64,000 nucleotides of DNA from an uncultured Candidatus Pelagibacter sp. (lineage in GTDB: Bacteria; Pseudomonadota; Alphaproteobacteria; Pelagibacterales; Pelagibacteraceae), in contig CAJQTA010000001.1 of the NCBI GenBank assembly GCA_905618895.1, forward strand, positions 1 through 64,000, given 5' to 3'. This document shows positions 29,213-37,429 of this stretch, piece by piece. The notes under the pieces were generated by a model that did not search any database, was not told the origin of the DNA, and saw only the letters and a program-made list of their open reading frames with translations. Position 1 is the first letter of the stretch; each line of letters opens with the position of its first letter. Both the position numbers and the translations under genes were made by a program.

Positions 29213-30445
29213 TCACCCAATTATCGCACCAACGTTAAATATAGGCGCATACATAGCTAACATTAGACCACCAATAGTGATCCCCATAAATACGATCATT
29301 ATGGGCTCAATTAAGCTTGCAAGGTTGGCAACAGCCACATCAAATTCTTCTTCGTAGTATATGGCAATAGAGCCAAACATTTCATCCAAGCTTCCTGTTT
29401 GTTCACCCACTGCTATTAATTGACTAAAGGTTGTTGGGAATATTTTTTCTTTATTAAACAAATCCGTTAAACTTTCTCCTGAAAAAACTCCCTTCTTAAT
29501 TCTTTCTAATGCCTCAACAACAATTACATTGTCAGTTACTGATTTTGCAATATCTATACTCTCAATTAAATCAACCCCTGCTTGGTTAAGGTTTCCTAAA
29601 ACTAAGGATACTTTTGCTAAAATTGATTTTTGAATTAAATTTCCAAAAATAGGAAGCTTCATCATAATACGATGCCAATTTTTTCTCACTTCATAATTTT
29701 TTTTAATTAAAAATTTAAAACCAAATACAAAAGATATAATAAACATAAGTAAAAAAATTCCACCAGAAGAACGAACAAATTCACTCATAGACATAATAAC
29801 AGCTGTTGGTGTTGGTAGATCATCTGCCATACCCATGCCTTCATACATATCTACAAAAGTTGGTACAACATTCATTAACATAAAAACAGTTACTAAAATT
29901 GCAACTGAAAATAAAACACCTGGATAAAATAAAGCACTTTTAATTTGTGATTTAATTTTTTCTCTTTTCTCTAAATTGATTACTATTTTTTGTAAAAAAG
30001 TATCAAGTTTACCACTAGCCTCCCCTGCTTTGATTAAATTAACAACAACTGTATCAAAAATTTTCGAGTGTTTTTCAAAACATTTTGACAATGCATTTCC
30101 GGATTCTAAATCTTTTTTTATAGTTGAAATAACTTTTTTCATGGGAGGTCTTGATGTTTGACCTTCTAACATATCAAGAGTATTTAGAACAGGCAGTCCA
30201 GCTCTAAGCATAGTAGCAAACTGTTTACAAAAAATTAAAATTTCTTGTGGCTTTATTCCAGTGCCAAAACTAAAAGAAGTTTTTTCTTTTTTAATAACAA
30301 CTTTCTTTTTTTTAGCTTCCTTTAATTTTGTGATAATAACTTTTTTGTCTTTAAGTTTATGAGCAGCCTCTGCATTATTTAGGGCTTCAATTTCTCCCTC
30401 AACATATTTACCAAGAGCTATTCCTTTATATTCAAAATTTAACAT
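29213..30445 (-). CDS. pilC: Type IV pilus inner membrane platform protein PilC
   Basis: The protein has 410 residues and two GspF repeats, each with a cytoplasmic helical domain and membrane helices. Residues 78-200 start FCKQFATMLRAGLPVLNTLDML and GNALSKCFEKH; the second repeat has LGNLNQAGVDLIESIDIA and EQTGSLDEMF. Three membrane helices are visible (VLFSVAILVTVFMLMNV, FLLMFIISFVFGF, MIVFMGITIGGLMLAMY). It anchors PilB and PilT. Its start overlaps the pilB stop at 30445. Confidence 0.94.
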   Translation of the reverse strand: MLNFEYKGIALGKYVEGEIEALNNAEAAHKLKDKKVIITKLKEAKKKKVVIKKEKTSFSFGTGIKPQEILIFCKQFATMLRAGLPVLNTLDMLEGQTSRPPMKKVISTIKKDLESGNALSKCFEKHSKIFDTVVVNLIKAGEASGKLDTFLQKIVINLEKREKIKSQIKSALFYPGVLFSVAILVTVFMLMNVVPTFVDMYEGMGMADDLPTPTAVIMSMSEFVRSSGGIFLLMFIISFVFGFKFLIKKNYEVRKNWHRIMMKLPIFGNLIQKSILAKVSLVLGNLNQAGVDLIESIDIAKSVTDNVIVVEALERIKKGVFSGESLTDLFNKEKIFPTTFSQLIAVGEQTGSLDEMFGSIAIYYEEEFDVAVANLASLIEPIMIVFMGITIGGLMLAMYAPIFNVGAIIG

Positions 30446-32154
30446 TAGCTAGATTGTAAAACTCTTTCATATTCTGCAAATGAAAGATCACCACTTAACA
30501 ACATTTCTTGCCCCATATCCTGCATGGTCCTAAAACCATTTTTTTTAGCTATCGCATTTAATTCATTTTGTTGAAGGTTTGATAAAATCCCTGCTTTTAA
30601 TTCACTTTCAATTTCAAGAATTTCATAAATTCCCATTCTACCCTTGTAGCCAGAACCACCACATTCATCACAACCACCACCCTTATAAATTTTAGCTCTT
30701 GCTGATTGTTCTGGTAAAAATCCAATAGAATTTAGGAGTTTAGGAGTAATATTTTCATCAATTATACGGCATTCTAAGCATGTTTTTCGAGCTAAACGTT
30801 GTGCCATAATCAATGTTAAAGCTGCAGATATTAAATAGTTTGGGGTTCCCATATTTAATAAACGAGTAATAGAGCTTGGAGCATCATTAGTGTGAAGCGT
30901 ACTAAATACTAAGTGACCAGTTAAAGCAGCTTTCAAAGCGATATCTACTGTTGCCTTATCCCTGATCTCTCCAACCAAGATCACCTCCGGATCTTGACGC
31001 AAGAAAGATCTTAGTGCCTCCTCAAAAGTGTAACCAATTGCCTCTTTAATTTGTACCTGGCCAATTCCTTCCATTTCATATTCAACAGGATCCTCTGCTG
31101 TTAAAATGTTCATACCTGGCTTATTAATATGTTTTAAAACACTATAAAGAGTTGTTGTTTTACCACTCCCTGTTGGACCAGTAACAAGCACCATCCCTTG
31201 AGGTGATGAAATAGCTTTAGTTAATTTTTCTAAATCTTTAGCTTCAAAGCCAAGGTCAGCTAAAGCTTTGTCTCCTGCATCTTTATTTAATATACGCATT
31301 ACAACACGTTCTTTATTTTTTGTTGGTAAAACCGAAACCCTTAAATCAATTTCTTTTGTATCAGATTTAAATGTTGAAGCACCATCTTGAGGAACTCTTC
31401 GTTCTGCTATATCTAATTTGCTAATTATCTTAACTCTTGCAATAACCGCATCATAGTTTTCATGTAAAAACTTTGAATATTTATCTATCACTTTTAAAAT
31501 GCCATCTACTCTAAATCGTGTTTGTGCACTATTTCTAAAAGATTCTATATGAATATCACTTGCTCCCATATTGATAGCTTCAGTAATTAGTTTATTTCCA
31601 AAAACAATTACTTCTGAACCAACCTCAACTAACTCATCATTAGTTTTTTCAAGCTTTTCAACTTTTACATTTGCATCAGATATTTTTTTTGTTTCATTTT
31701 TTGTAAATCTTTCAATAAAAGAATTTATATTGCTTATGGATGCAGCATATAATTCTGGCTCCATCTTTGTCATTGTTTTTAAGTTTTTCATCAAACTTAA
31801 TTTTGATGCATCTGCTATTGCAATTTTTAAAACTCCACTGCCCATTTCAAATGGAACAAGTGAATTATCTTGAATATATCTGATATCAATAATTTTTTTA
31901 ATCTTTGGATCTATTACAGTTTTTTTTAAATCTATAATATCCATAGAATAGTTTGTTGATAAAATTTTTACTATCTTATCTTCATCAGTAAAATTTAATT
32001 CAAAAGCAGTTTCTAATTTTGATTTTCCTATTTCAGCGCTTGTATTATTAATCTTAGTCATTTGCTCAGTTGAAATGGATGAGCTCTCCATTAGCATATT
32101 TAAAATATTTTGTTCACTAGTGGCATCTAATTTAGTTTTGCTCATCTTATTCAA
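30445..32154 (-). CDS. pilB: Type IV pilus extension ATPase PilB
   Basis: The protein has 569 residues. It has an N-terminal MshEN-type domain, then the AAA-type motor with Walker A GPTGSGKTTT, Asp box DPVEYEMEGIGQVQI, Walker B SFLRQDPEVILVGEIRD and the His box STLHTND. The zinc site CLEC ... CDEC is present as in PilB/GspE. It drives pilin addition. The start overlaps the end of the secretin gene by 8 bases (32147-32154), so translation is coupled. Confidence 0.95.
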   Translation of the reverse strand: MNKMSKTKLDATSEQNILNMLMESSSISTEQMTKINNTSAEIGKSKLETAFELNFTDEDKIVKILSTNYSMDIIDLKKTVIDPKIKKIIDIRYIQDNSLVPFEMGSGVLKIAIADASKLSLMKNLKTMTKMEPELYAASISNINSFIERFTKNETKKISDANVKVEKLEKTNDELVEVGSEVIVFGNKLITEAINMGASDIHIESFRNSAQTRFRVDGILKVIDKYSKFLHENYDAVIARVKIISKLDIAERRVPQDGASTFKSDTKEIDLRVSVLPTKNKERVVMRILNKDAGDKALADLGFEAKDLEKLTKAISSPQGMVLVTGPTGSGKTTTLYSVLKHINKPGMNILTAEDPVEYEMEGIGQVQIKEAIGYTFEEALRSFLRQDPEVILVGEIRDKATVDIALKAALTGHLVFSTLHTNDAPSSITRLLNMGTPNYLISAALTLIMAQRLARKTCLECRIIDENITPKLLNSIGFLPEQSARAKIYKGGGCDECGGSGYKGRMGIYEILEIESELKAGILSNLQQNELNAIAKKNGFRTMQDMGQEMLLSGDLSFAEYERVLQSS

Positions 32155-33700
32155 TCACTCTAGGTGCAATAAAGATTAATAATTCGACTAATTCATCACT
32201 ATTATTTTTGCTTTTAAATAAGTTTCCAAATACCGGTATTTTGCTAACCCCTGGTGTTTTACTATTCGTATTGTTTGTGGTGTTCTTTTTAATACCACCA
32301 ATTACTACAATATCTCCATCACTTACTAAAAGTTTTGTGACAATTGAATTAGTTTTAATTCCTGGTTCGTCAGATCCAGCAACTGTTACCGGAGAGTCGT
32401 TATTGACCTTTATATCTAACAATACGTTGCCATCTCCTATTATGCTTGGGGTAACTGTTAAAGATAGTGCAGCTTCTTTGAATTCAGTAGTTGTTGTTCC
32501 ATCTGCTGTTGTTTGATAGGCAATTTGTGTTCCTTGAGTGATAGTTGCTTCCTGGTTATTTAATGTAAACACACTTGGTTGAGAAAGTGTTTTACTTAAA
32601 CCTAAAGACTCCAATGCCTCAATTTCAACTTTAAGAGCACGTGCTCCAATTTGTCGAAGTATTCCAATTCCACTTGTTCCAGAAATTCCTTGATTTGAAA
32701 TAGTTCCTGCCGCAGACCCTAAAGCTATATCTCCAGCAGTTGCTGCTGCATTTCCTCCAGATGTCATTCCTGAAATAGTAGTTGTTCCCTTAGCGCCTCT
32801 TTCACTTACACTCATCGCTCCAACTCTAGCACCTAATGCTTTTGCAAAAGTAGAAGTTGCATCAATTATAAATGCTTCAATTAAAACTTGTTTAGTTTTT
32901 ACATCAATTTCTCTTATAACTGCATCGATAGTATCGAGGTCTGGTTCGTGACCTCTAACAATTATTGATCTAGTAGTATCCTCTACTGTAATTGAAAGGT
33001 TAGACATAGTACTAGCACCCTCTGCACCTTGTGTTGCAAATAAAGCTTCTAGTGTAGTCTTTGCTTGAGTAGGACTAATATAATATAATCTAAATATTTC
33101 AGCTAAGATCGGCTCAACAGACTCTTCTAATTGAATTTTTTTCTTTAATACTTCCGCTCTTGCAGATTTTGCAGTTTCTTGTGCAGTTAATTTTTCAGGA
33201 GTATGAACTCTTATAATTCCATTAACAACATCAACATCAGCCACTAAAGTTTTCATATCTAACAAAGTTTGAAAAGCAACATCCCAACCAACATTATAAA
33301 TTTTAGCATTTACTGTGCCACTTACTTCATCCCCTACTAAAATATTTATATCTGCTATATCTGCCATCATTGACATCACATATTTAAAATCTAAGCCTTG
33401 AAAATTAATATTAACCATTTGTTTAAGGTGAGGGTATTCATCTGAAATATAGACATAATTTTTAACATTTTCAGTTGTTATCGTTTTACGTTTATCTTCT
33501 CTTGGTATGCTTGTGTCGTAAGGTTTAGGACCATCAATAACCTTCTTGTCCATATCGGCACGACCATCAACAATAATCTTAGCTGTATCAATTAAAGGTT
33601 TATCACCATGAACTGATTTTGGTTTTTGTCCAGGTGTTACACAAGATTGTAATAGAACGATAAATGATAGTGCTATTAAAATTTTAAAATATTTATTCAT
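32147..33700 (-). CDS. pilQ: Type IV pilus secretin (PilQ/MshL-like)
   Basis: The protein has 517 residues and is an outer membrane channel for the pilus. The signal peptide ends with a lipobox (IVLLQSC), suggesting a lipidated secretin of the MshL/BfpB kind. Then come the secretin N domains (INFQGLDFKYVMSMMADIADINILV), an N1 domain (RLYYISPTQAKTTLEAL) and the C-terminal barrel with LKVEIEALESLG, VFTLNNQEATI and IVVIGGIKKN. There is no AMIN domain, so it is shorter than classic PilQ. It is followed by pilB and preceded by pilP at a 3-base gap. Confidence 0.92.
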   Translation of the reverse strand: MNKYFKILIALSFIVLLQSCVTPGQKPKSVHGDKPLIDTAKIIVDGRADMDKKVIDGPKPYDTSIPREDKRKTITTENVKNYVYISDEYPHLKQMVNINFQGLDFKYVMSMMADIADINILVGDEVSGTVNAKIYNVGWDVAFQTLLDMKTLVADVDVVNGIIRVHTPEKLTAQETAKSARAEVLKKKIQLEESVEPILAEIFRLYYISPTQAKTTLEALFATQGAEGASTMSNLSITVEDTTRSIIVRGHEPDLDTIDAVIREIDVKTKQVLIEAFIIDATSTFAKALGARVGAMSVSERGAKGTTTISGMTSGGNAAATAGDIALGSAAGTISNQGISGTSGIGILRQIGARALKVEIEALESLGLSKTLSQPSVFTLNNQEATITQGTQIAYQTTADGTTTTEFKEAALSLTVTPSIIGDGNVLLDIKVNNDSPVTVAGSDEPGIKTNSIVTKLLVSDGDIVVIGGIKKNTTNNTNSKTPGVSKIPVFGNLFKSKNNSDELVELLIFIAPRVIE

Positions 33701-33703
33701 TTA

Positions 33704-34141
33704 CTATCCATCACTCGGTTTAATTATATTATTCATATAAACTTCAAAAAGATTATTTGCTCCATCTTGAACAATTACAAAATCAGAATAAATATTTCTT
33801 ATCATCGTGGTATCTGTAATCGCTTGATCTTCTTCATATTTATACGCTCCACCATCAGCAGCTGAAAAAACTGCTATTTGTTTGTTTTCACCTATAATTG
33901 TGCCAACCAATCTCATATTATTTAAAAGCCCATTATTTGAGCTTACCTCCGTATCTGTTCCACTTGCTTGATTTGTAGAACCAACTCCTCCTGCAAAAGG
34001 ATCAATTGCTGGCAACTCTTCATCATCTAAAGAAGAATGATCATCTGCTTTTAAATTTAACATTTGGAACTGACAAAGCATAATTGTCATTAAAAATATT
34101 AATATTTTTTTATTATTTATATTCATTTGGTAACCCCACAA
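33704..34141 (-). CDS. Type IV pilus assembly protein PilP-like
   Basis: The protein has 145 residues with an export signal (KKILIFLMTIMLCQFQML). The C-terminal half (MRLVGTIIGENKQIAVFSA, then VIVQDGANNLFEVYMNNI) matches the PilP beta-domain that links the inner membrane PilMNO complex to the secretin. The N-terminal acidic part is unstructured, as in PilP. Position between pilO and the secretin supports the call. The gene overlaps pilO by 29 bases. Confidence 0.8.
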   Translation of the reverse strand: MWGYQMNINNKKILIFLMTIMLCQFQMLNLKADDHSSLDDEELPAIDPFAGGVGSTNQASGTDTEVSSNNGLLNNMRLVGTIIGENKQIAVFSAADGGAYKYEEDQAITDTTMIRNIYSDFVIVQDGANNLFEVYMNNIIKPSDG

Positions 34142-34775
34142 TTGAAACAGTACCTTTTGATAGAATTTGTCCTTGAATTTCAGCTATCGTTGTAATTTCC
34201 TCCTTATCAAAATTAATAACTTTTTGAGATTTTGATAAAGCTCTTCTAAATTTAAGATAGCTTAAAAAATTTCCTTGTATCTCATACTCAACAGGAATTT
34301 TATAATACATCACATTTTGCCCGTCTTGATTTTCTGTTGTTTGTTCTGTGTTTTGATCTTGCCCATCTCCAGTAACAGCTTTTGGTTTACCTTTTTTAAG
34401 ATTAGTTATTGACAAACCATTGATTAACGCAAATTTGCTTATATTTTGATAAAGATCTTCAACTTCTTTTTTACTATGAAAAAGTTTACTATTTTTATCA
34501 TAGTCAGGTTCTAATTTTTTAACGGTTGCTGTTAAAGTACCAATATTATTTTTAAACTCTCCAATCTTTATTTTGTTTTCATTCATCAAACTAATTTGCT
34601 CTTCTTGTTGTTTTAATATCGGTGATACAAAAGCATAATAACCTATCAAAAAAATTAATACAGCAGCAAAACCAACACCAAATTTGATTAGAGTTTTTTT
34701 ATCACCCAAACCACCACTTTTAAGTTTTGCAAATATATCATTTAGATCTAAATCTTTTAAACTTGCTAAATCCAT
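34113..34775 (-). CDS. pilO: Type IV pilus assembly protein PilO
   Basis: The protein has 220 residues. One membrane helix is at about residues 32-50 (FGVGFAAVLIFLIGYYAFV), followed by a coiled coil (LKQQEEQISLMNENKIKIGE) and a ferredoxin-like domain (YYKIPVEYEIQGNFLSYLKF). This is the PilO architecture, and it pairs with PilN. Its start abuts the end of the pilM-pilN fusion (shared position 34775). Confidence 0.9.
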   Translation of the reverse strand: MDLASLKDLDLNDIFAKLKSGGLGDKKTLIKFGVGFAAVLIFLIGYYAFVSPILKQQEEQISLMNENKIKIGEFKNNIGTLTATVKKLEPDYDKNSKLFHSKKEVEDLYQNISKFALINGLSITNLKKGKPKAVTGDGQDQNTEQTTENQDGQNVMYYKIPVEYEIQGNFLSYLKFRRALSKSQKVINFDKEEITTIAEIQGQILSKGTVSIVGLPNEYK

Positions 34776-37078
34776 TATATCAATTTCAATTTACAATTAA
34801 TTGTAAATCCCTTTTTATTATTATTACCTGATGCTTGATCCCCAGTTTGATTTTTCATCGCAGCCAATGAGGCTTGTTCAATTAATGATTTTGCATTTAA
34901 ATTTGAAATAAAATTTAAAATATCTTGATCAGAAAAAGCAACCCCTTCAATAATTAAACTATCTTTTCCATCAAAAGTCATTTTCGTAAATTGTACTCTT
35001 TGAGGAACGCTCCTAGTTACTTGTGCTAATGATCTATAAGATCTTGCTTGATTTGAATTAACTAATTTTCCAAGATCCAATGCAAGCTGCATTTCTTTTC
35101 TTTTTTTTGCTAATTTTGAAAATTGAATATTCATTTTATCAAATTCCATTTGCACTTGATCAAATTCTATTAATTTATCTTTATTGCTACTAATCTGGAA
35201 AAATGAAAAGACTGTTAATATCAAATAAATACCTGCAATCGCACCTGCTGCACCTTTAAAAGCAAAACCAGATAAGAACTTTACCTTATTTTGCTGACGG
35301 ACAGCGTCTCTATTAGGTAATAAGTTTATATTTTTAACAGCAGTTACAAACTTATAATAACCAAATACATCTAATTTTCTGTAAGCTAAACCAAGTACTG
35401 ATGATAATGGTGATTGATTATCACCAGATATTTTTTCACTATTATAAGAAGGTATGCTTATACTTTGCAGGGGATCAAAGTTAATAAAATTTGTTGTTGG
35501 TAAATTCTTTTTAAATACCGGAAGTATAAATGAAATATTTTTTAGGCTAGAGACTACTTGAATAGATGTAATTTTATTTTCATATTTACTTTCATAATCG
35601 GTAATTGCTTGTTTAACTTGCATCGCATATCTTCTGATAACTGCGTCTGCCTCAGTTGAAAGTTGTTCACTTTTAATATCCTGAATATGTTCTTTTTCTT
35701 GAGGTCTTAAAAATATATCAGTAATTACAGGAATATTATTATGAATAATCATTACATAGTTTTCATCTGTACCTAATTCTAAAATAGCTGAATTTCCTTT
35801 ATTTGTAATAGATTTAAATTTTGTATTATCGTGTGCATTCTTTAAAGTAAAACAACGAACATCCATAATAACCGGATTAAGTCCAGCTTTTTTAGCAATA
35901 GATGAATAAGCATTTACATCAGCTAATTTTGAAGCAACAAATAAAATCTCCATTGTATTAGTTTTAGAATTTCTATTTATGATTTGATGAAAAATTGAAT
36001 AATCATTTAAGTTATCTGTAAGTTGAACTAGGTTGTCCCAAAGAGAATCTGTTTCAATCGCTTTCTGCAATTCATCATCTGTCATTAGTGGGCTGGTAAC
36101 TACTCTAATAATTGCACTAGTTACTGGAATCGATAATGCGACATTTTTTGAAGTAATTTTTGCATTAGACAAAGCTAATTTAATTTCTTCAGCCAAGTAA
36201 TCTTTGTGTTCTAAAAGGTTTTCACTGATCTTTTCTTGATCCAATAGACGATAAGAATATTTATCTAATATCCATTTTTCATCTTTATCTTGAGAGACTT
36301 GAGCAACTCTAATTACTTCTCTTGTCATATCTAAACCGGCTATTTCTTCACCAGCAACACTTAATTTACTAACTTTAGATTGAAAGAAGTTTTGAAAAAC
36401 TTTTTTTAACTTATTTTCTTTTGTTTTTTGATTTTTATCTTCTCCAGCTACCTCTTCACTGGTTGAGTTATTATTTTTGGATTTAGAAAATTTAAAATTT
36501 TTTAACTTTTCCAACATACTAATTGCTACGCCTTTTGTAGGTTCTTGCATAGCTACTTTGGATACCTCTGAAATAGGAGCTGCGCTAACAACATCATTAT
36601 TTTCTTTGGTTGTTGGAATAACTGAATCATTTTTGGGATTATTCTCCTGATTTTGCTCAATAACTTGTTCTTTAACTGGAATATTCTCATTTTTCTCTAA
36701 TTGAAGCTCATCAAACCACTTTTCCAATATTGGTATTGCTTCTTCAAGATTAGGTGTTCCTGATGAAGAGATCTTTTGTTTACCATCAATATATAGTCTT
36801 CCGACCCAATTTTTTGATTTTAACTCACCCTTATACTTGTCTTGTCTTATATATATATGTAAACGGCCATCTTTCTTGTGAATTACCTCGTGCTCACTCT
36901 TTTTATCAACTTTAGATTGTATTTCATCTTGATTGCCAATTATTTGTACATTATTAGGAGTATTTTCACCTTGAAGTTGATTTTCTTCAATGGTGCTTTT
37001 TTTTTCAGTATTTTTTTCCAACTGACTGTCTAAATTATCATTATTTTTTTCATCAATCATAATTTTATAAAAATACAC
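34775..37078 (-). CDS. PilM-PilN fusion protein with extra N-terminal domain
   Basis: The protein has 767 residues, three units in one chain. Residues about 75-135 (GRLHIYIRQDKYKGE, NWVGRLYIDGKQKISSSGT, EEAIPILEKWFDEL) form a small beta-alpha unit that resembles DNA-binding AP2/integrase arm domains by eye. Residues about 243-570 are an actin-like PilM domain (EIAGLDMTREVIRVAQV, ALSIPVTSAIIRVV). Residues about 600-767 are PilN: a short NLLPNRD motif, a membrane helix (AAGAIAGIYLILTVFSFF), a coiled coil and a ferredoxin-like end. In most bacteria pilM and pilN are separate. An alternative start is MIDEK at 37060. Confidence 0.85.
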   Translation of the reverse strand: MYFYKIMIDEKNNDNLDSQLEKNTEKKSTIEENQLQGENTPNNVQIIGNQDEIQSKVDKKSEHEVIHKKDGRLHIYIRQDKYKGELKSKNWVGRLYIDGKQKISSSGTPNLEEAIPILEKWFDELQLEKNENIPVKEQVIEQNQENNPKNDSVIPTTKENNDVVSAAPISEVSKVAMQEPTKGVAISMLEKLKNFKFSKSKNNNSTSEEVAGEDKNQKTKENKLKKVFQNFFQSKVSKLSVAGEEIAGLDMTREVIRVAQVSQDKDEKWILDKYSYRLLDQEKISENLLEHKDYLAEEIKLALSNAKITSKNVALSIPVTSAIIRVVTSPLMTDDELQKAIETDSLWDNLVQLTDNLNDYSIFHQIINRNSKTNTMEILFVASKLADVNAYSSIAKKAGLNPVIMDVRCFTLKNAHDNTKFKSITNKGNSAILELGTDENYVMIIHNNIPVITDIFLRPQEKEHIQDIKSEQLSTEADAVIRRYAMQVKQAITDYESKYENKITSIQVVSSLKNISFILPVFKKNLPTTNFINFDPLQSISIPSYNSEKISGDNQSPLSSVLGLAYRKLDVFGYYKFVTAVKNINLLPNRDAVRQQNKVKFLSGFAFKGAAGAIAGIYLILTVFSFFQISSNKDKLIEFDQVQMEFDKMNIQFSKLAKKRKEMQLALDLGKLVNSNQARSYRSLAQVTRSVPQRVQFTKMTFDGKDSLIIEGVAFSDQDILNFISNLNAKSLIEQASLAAMKNQTGDQASGNNNKKGFTINCKLKLI

Positions 37079-37084
37079 TTTTTT

Positions 37085-37418
37085 TCTAACACAAAAAAAC
37101 GAATCTCTAACACATCTCTAACACATCTCTAACACAAACTATAAAATTATCTATAATTTAATTATAATTTAGTGCTCAAATCAGGCTATTTATAAAAATA
37201 ATGTCAAAATGATCAATAAAATCAACATTTTTTATATAAGATGAAAATAAAGTAATTTTTTTAGTAAATTTTGTTGATTCTAACACAAAATAAATATTAA
37301 AATTGTGTTAGAGTTAAATTATTTTATAATATATTAAAATGTATGAAAAATATTGCATAAATCAACACTTTTAACAATTTAACAAATTTGTGTTAGAGTA
37401 ATCAGTATTTGTGTTAGA
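37085..37418. repeat. Array of eight 9-base repeats before the pilMN operon
   Basis: TCTAACACA occurs at 37085, 37106, 37117, 37128 and 37279; its reverse complement TGTGTTAGA is at 37304, 37389 and 37410. The copies at 37106, 37117 and 37128 form an 11-base tandem, 37085 to 37106 is 21 bases and 37389 to 37410 is also 21. The pair at 37279/37304 can form a 10-base stem. No gene lies in this 350-base gap (37079-37429). It may be a regulatory array or an RNA structure; function is not known. Confidence 0.85.
37169..37184 (-). promoter_or_regulatory. Shared upstream element, copy 3
   Basis: The + strand TTTAGTGCTCAAATC matches the core of the two elements before autotransporter genes (TTAGTGCYCRAAT). 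It lies inside the repeat array, about 90 bases upstream of the PilM-PilN start. Only the 13-base core is shared, so confidence is modest. Confidence 0.45.
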
Positions 37419-37429
37419 CTTTTTTGGCT

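Noticed and set aside
37085-37136. CRISPR array
   Set aside because: Repeats are 9 bases with 2-base spacers, inverted copies are present and no cas gene is in the window.
37085-37418. Plasmid-type iteron origin
   Set aside because: No replication initiator gene and no DnaA box pattern is visible; the place between pilus genes favours regulation.
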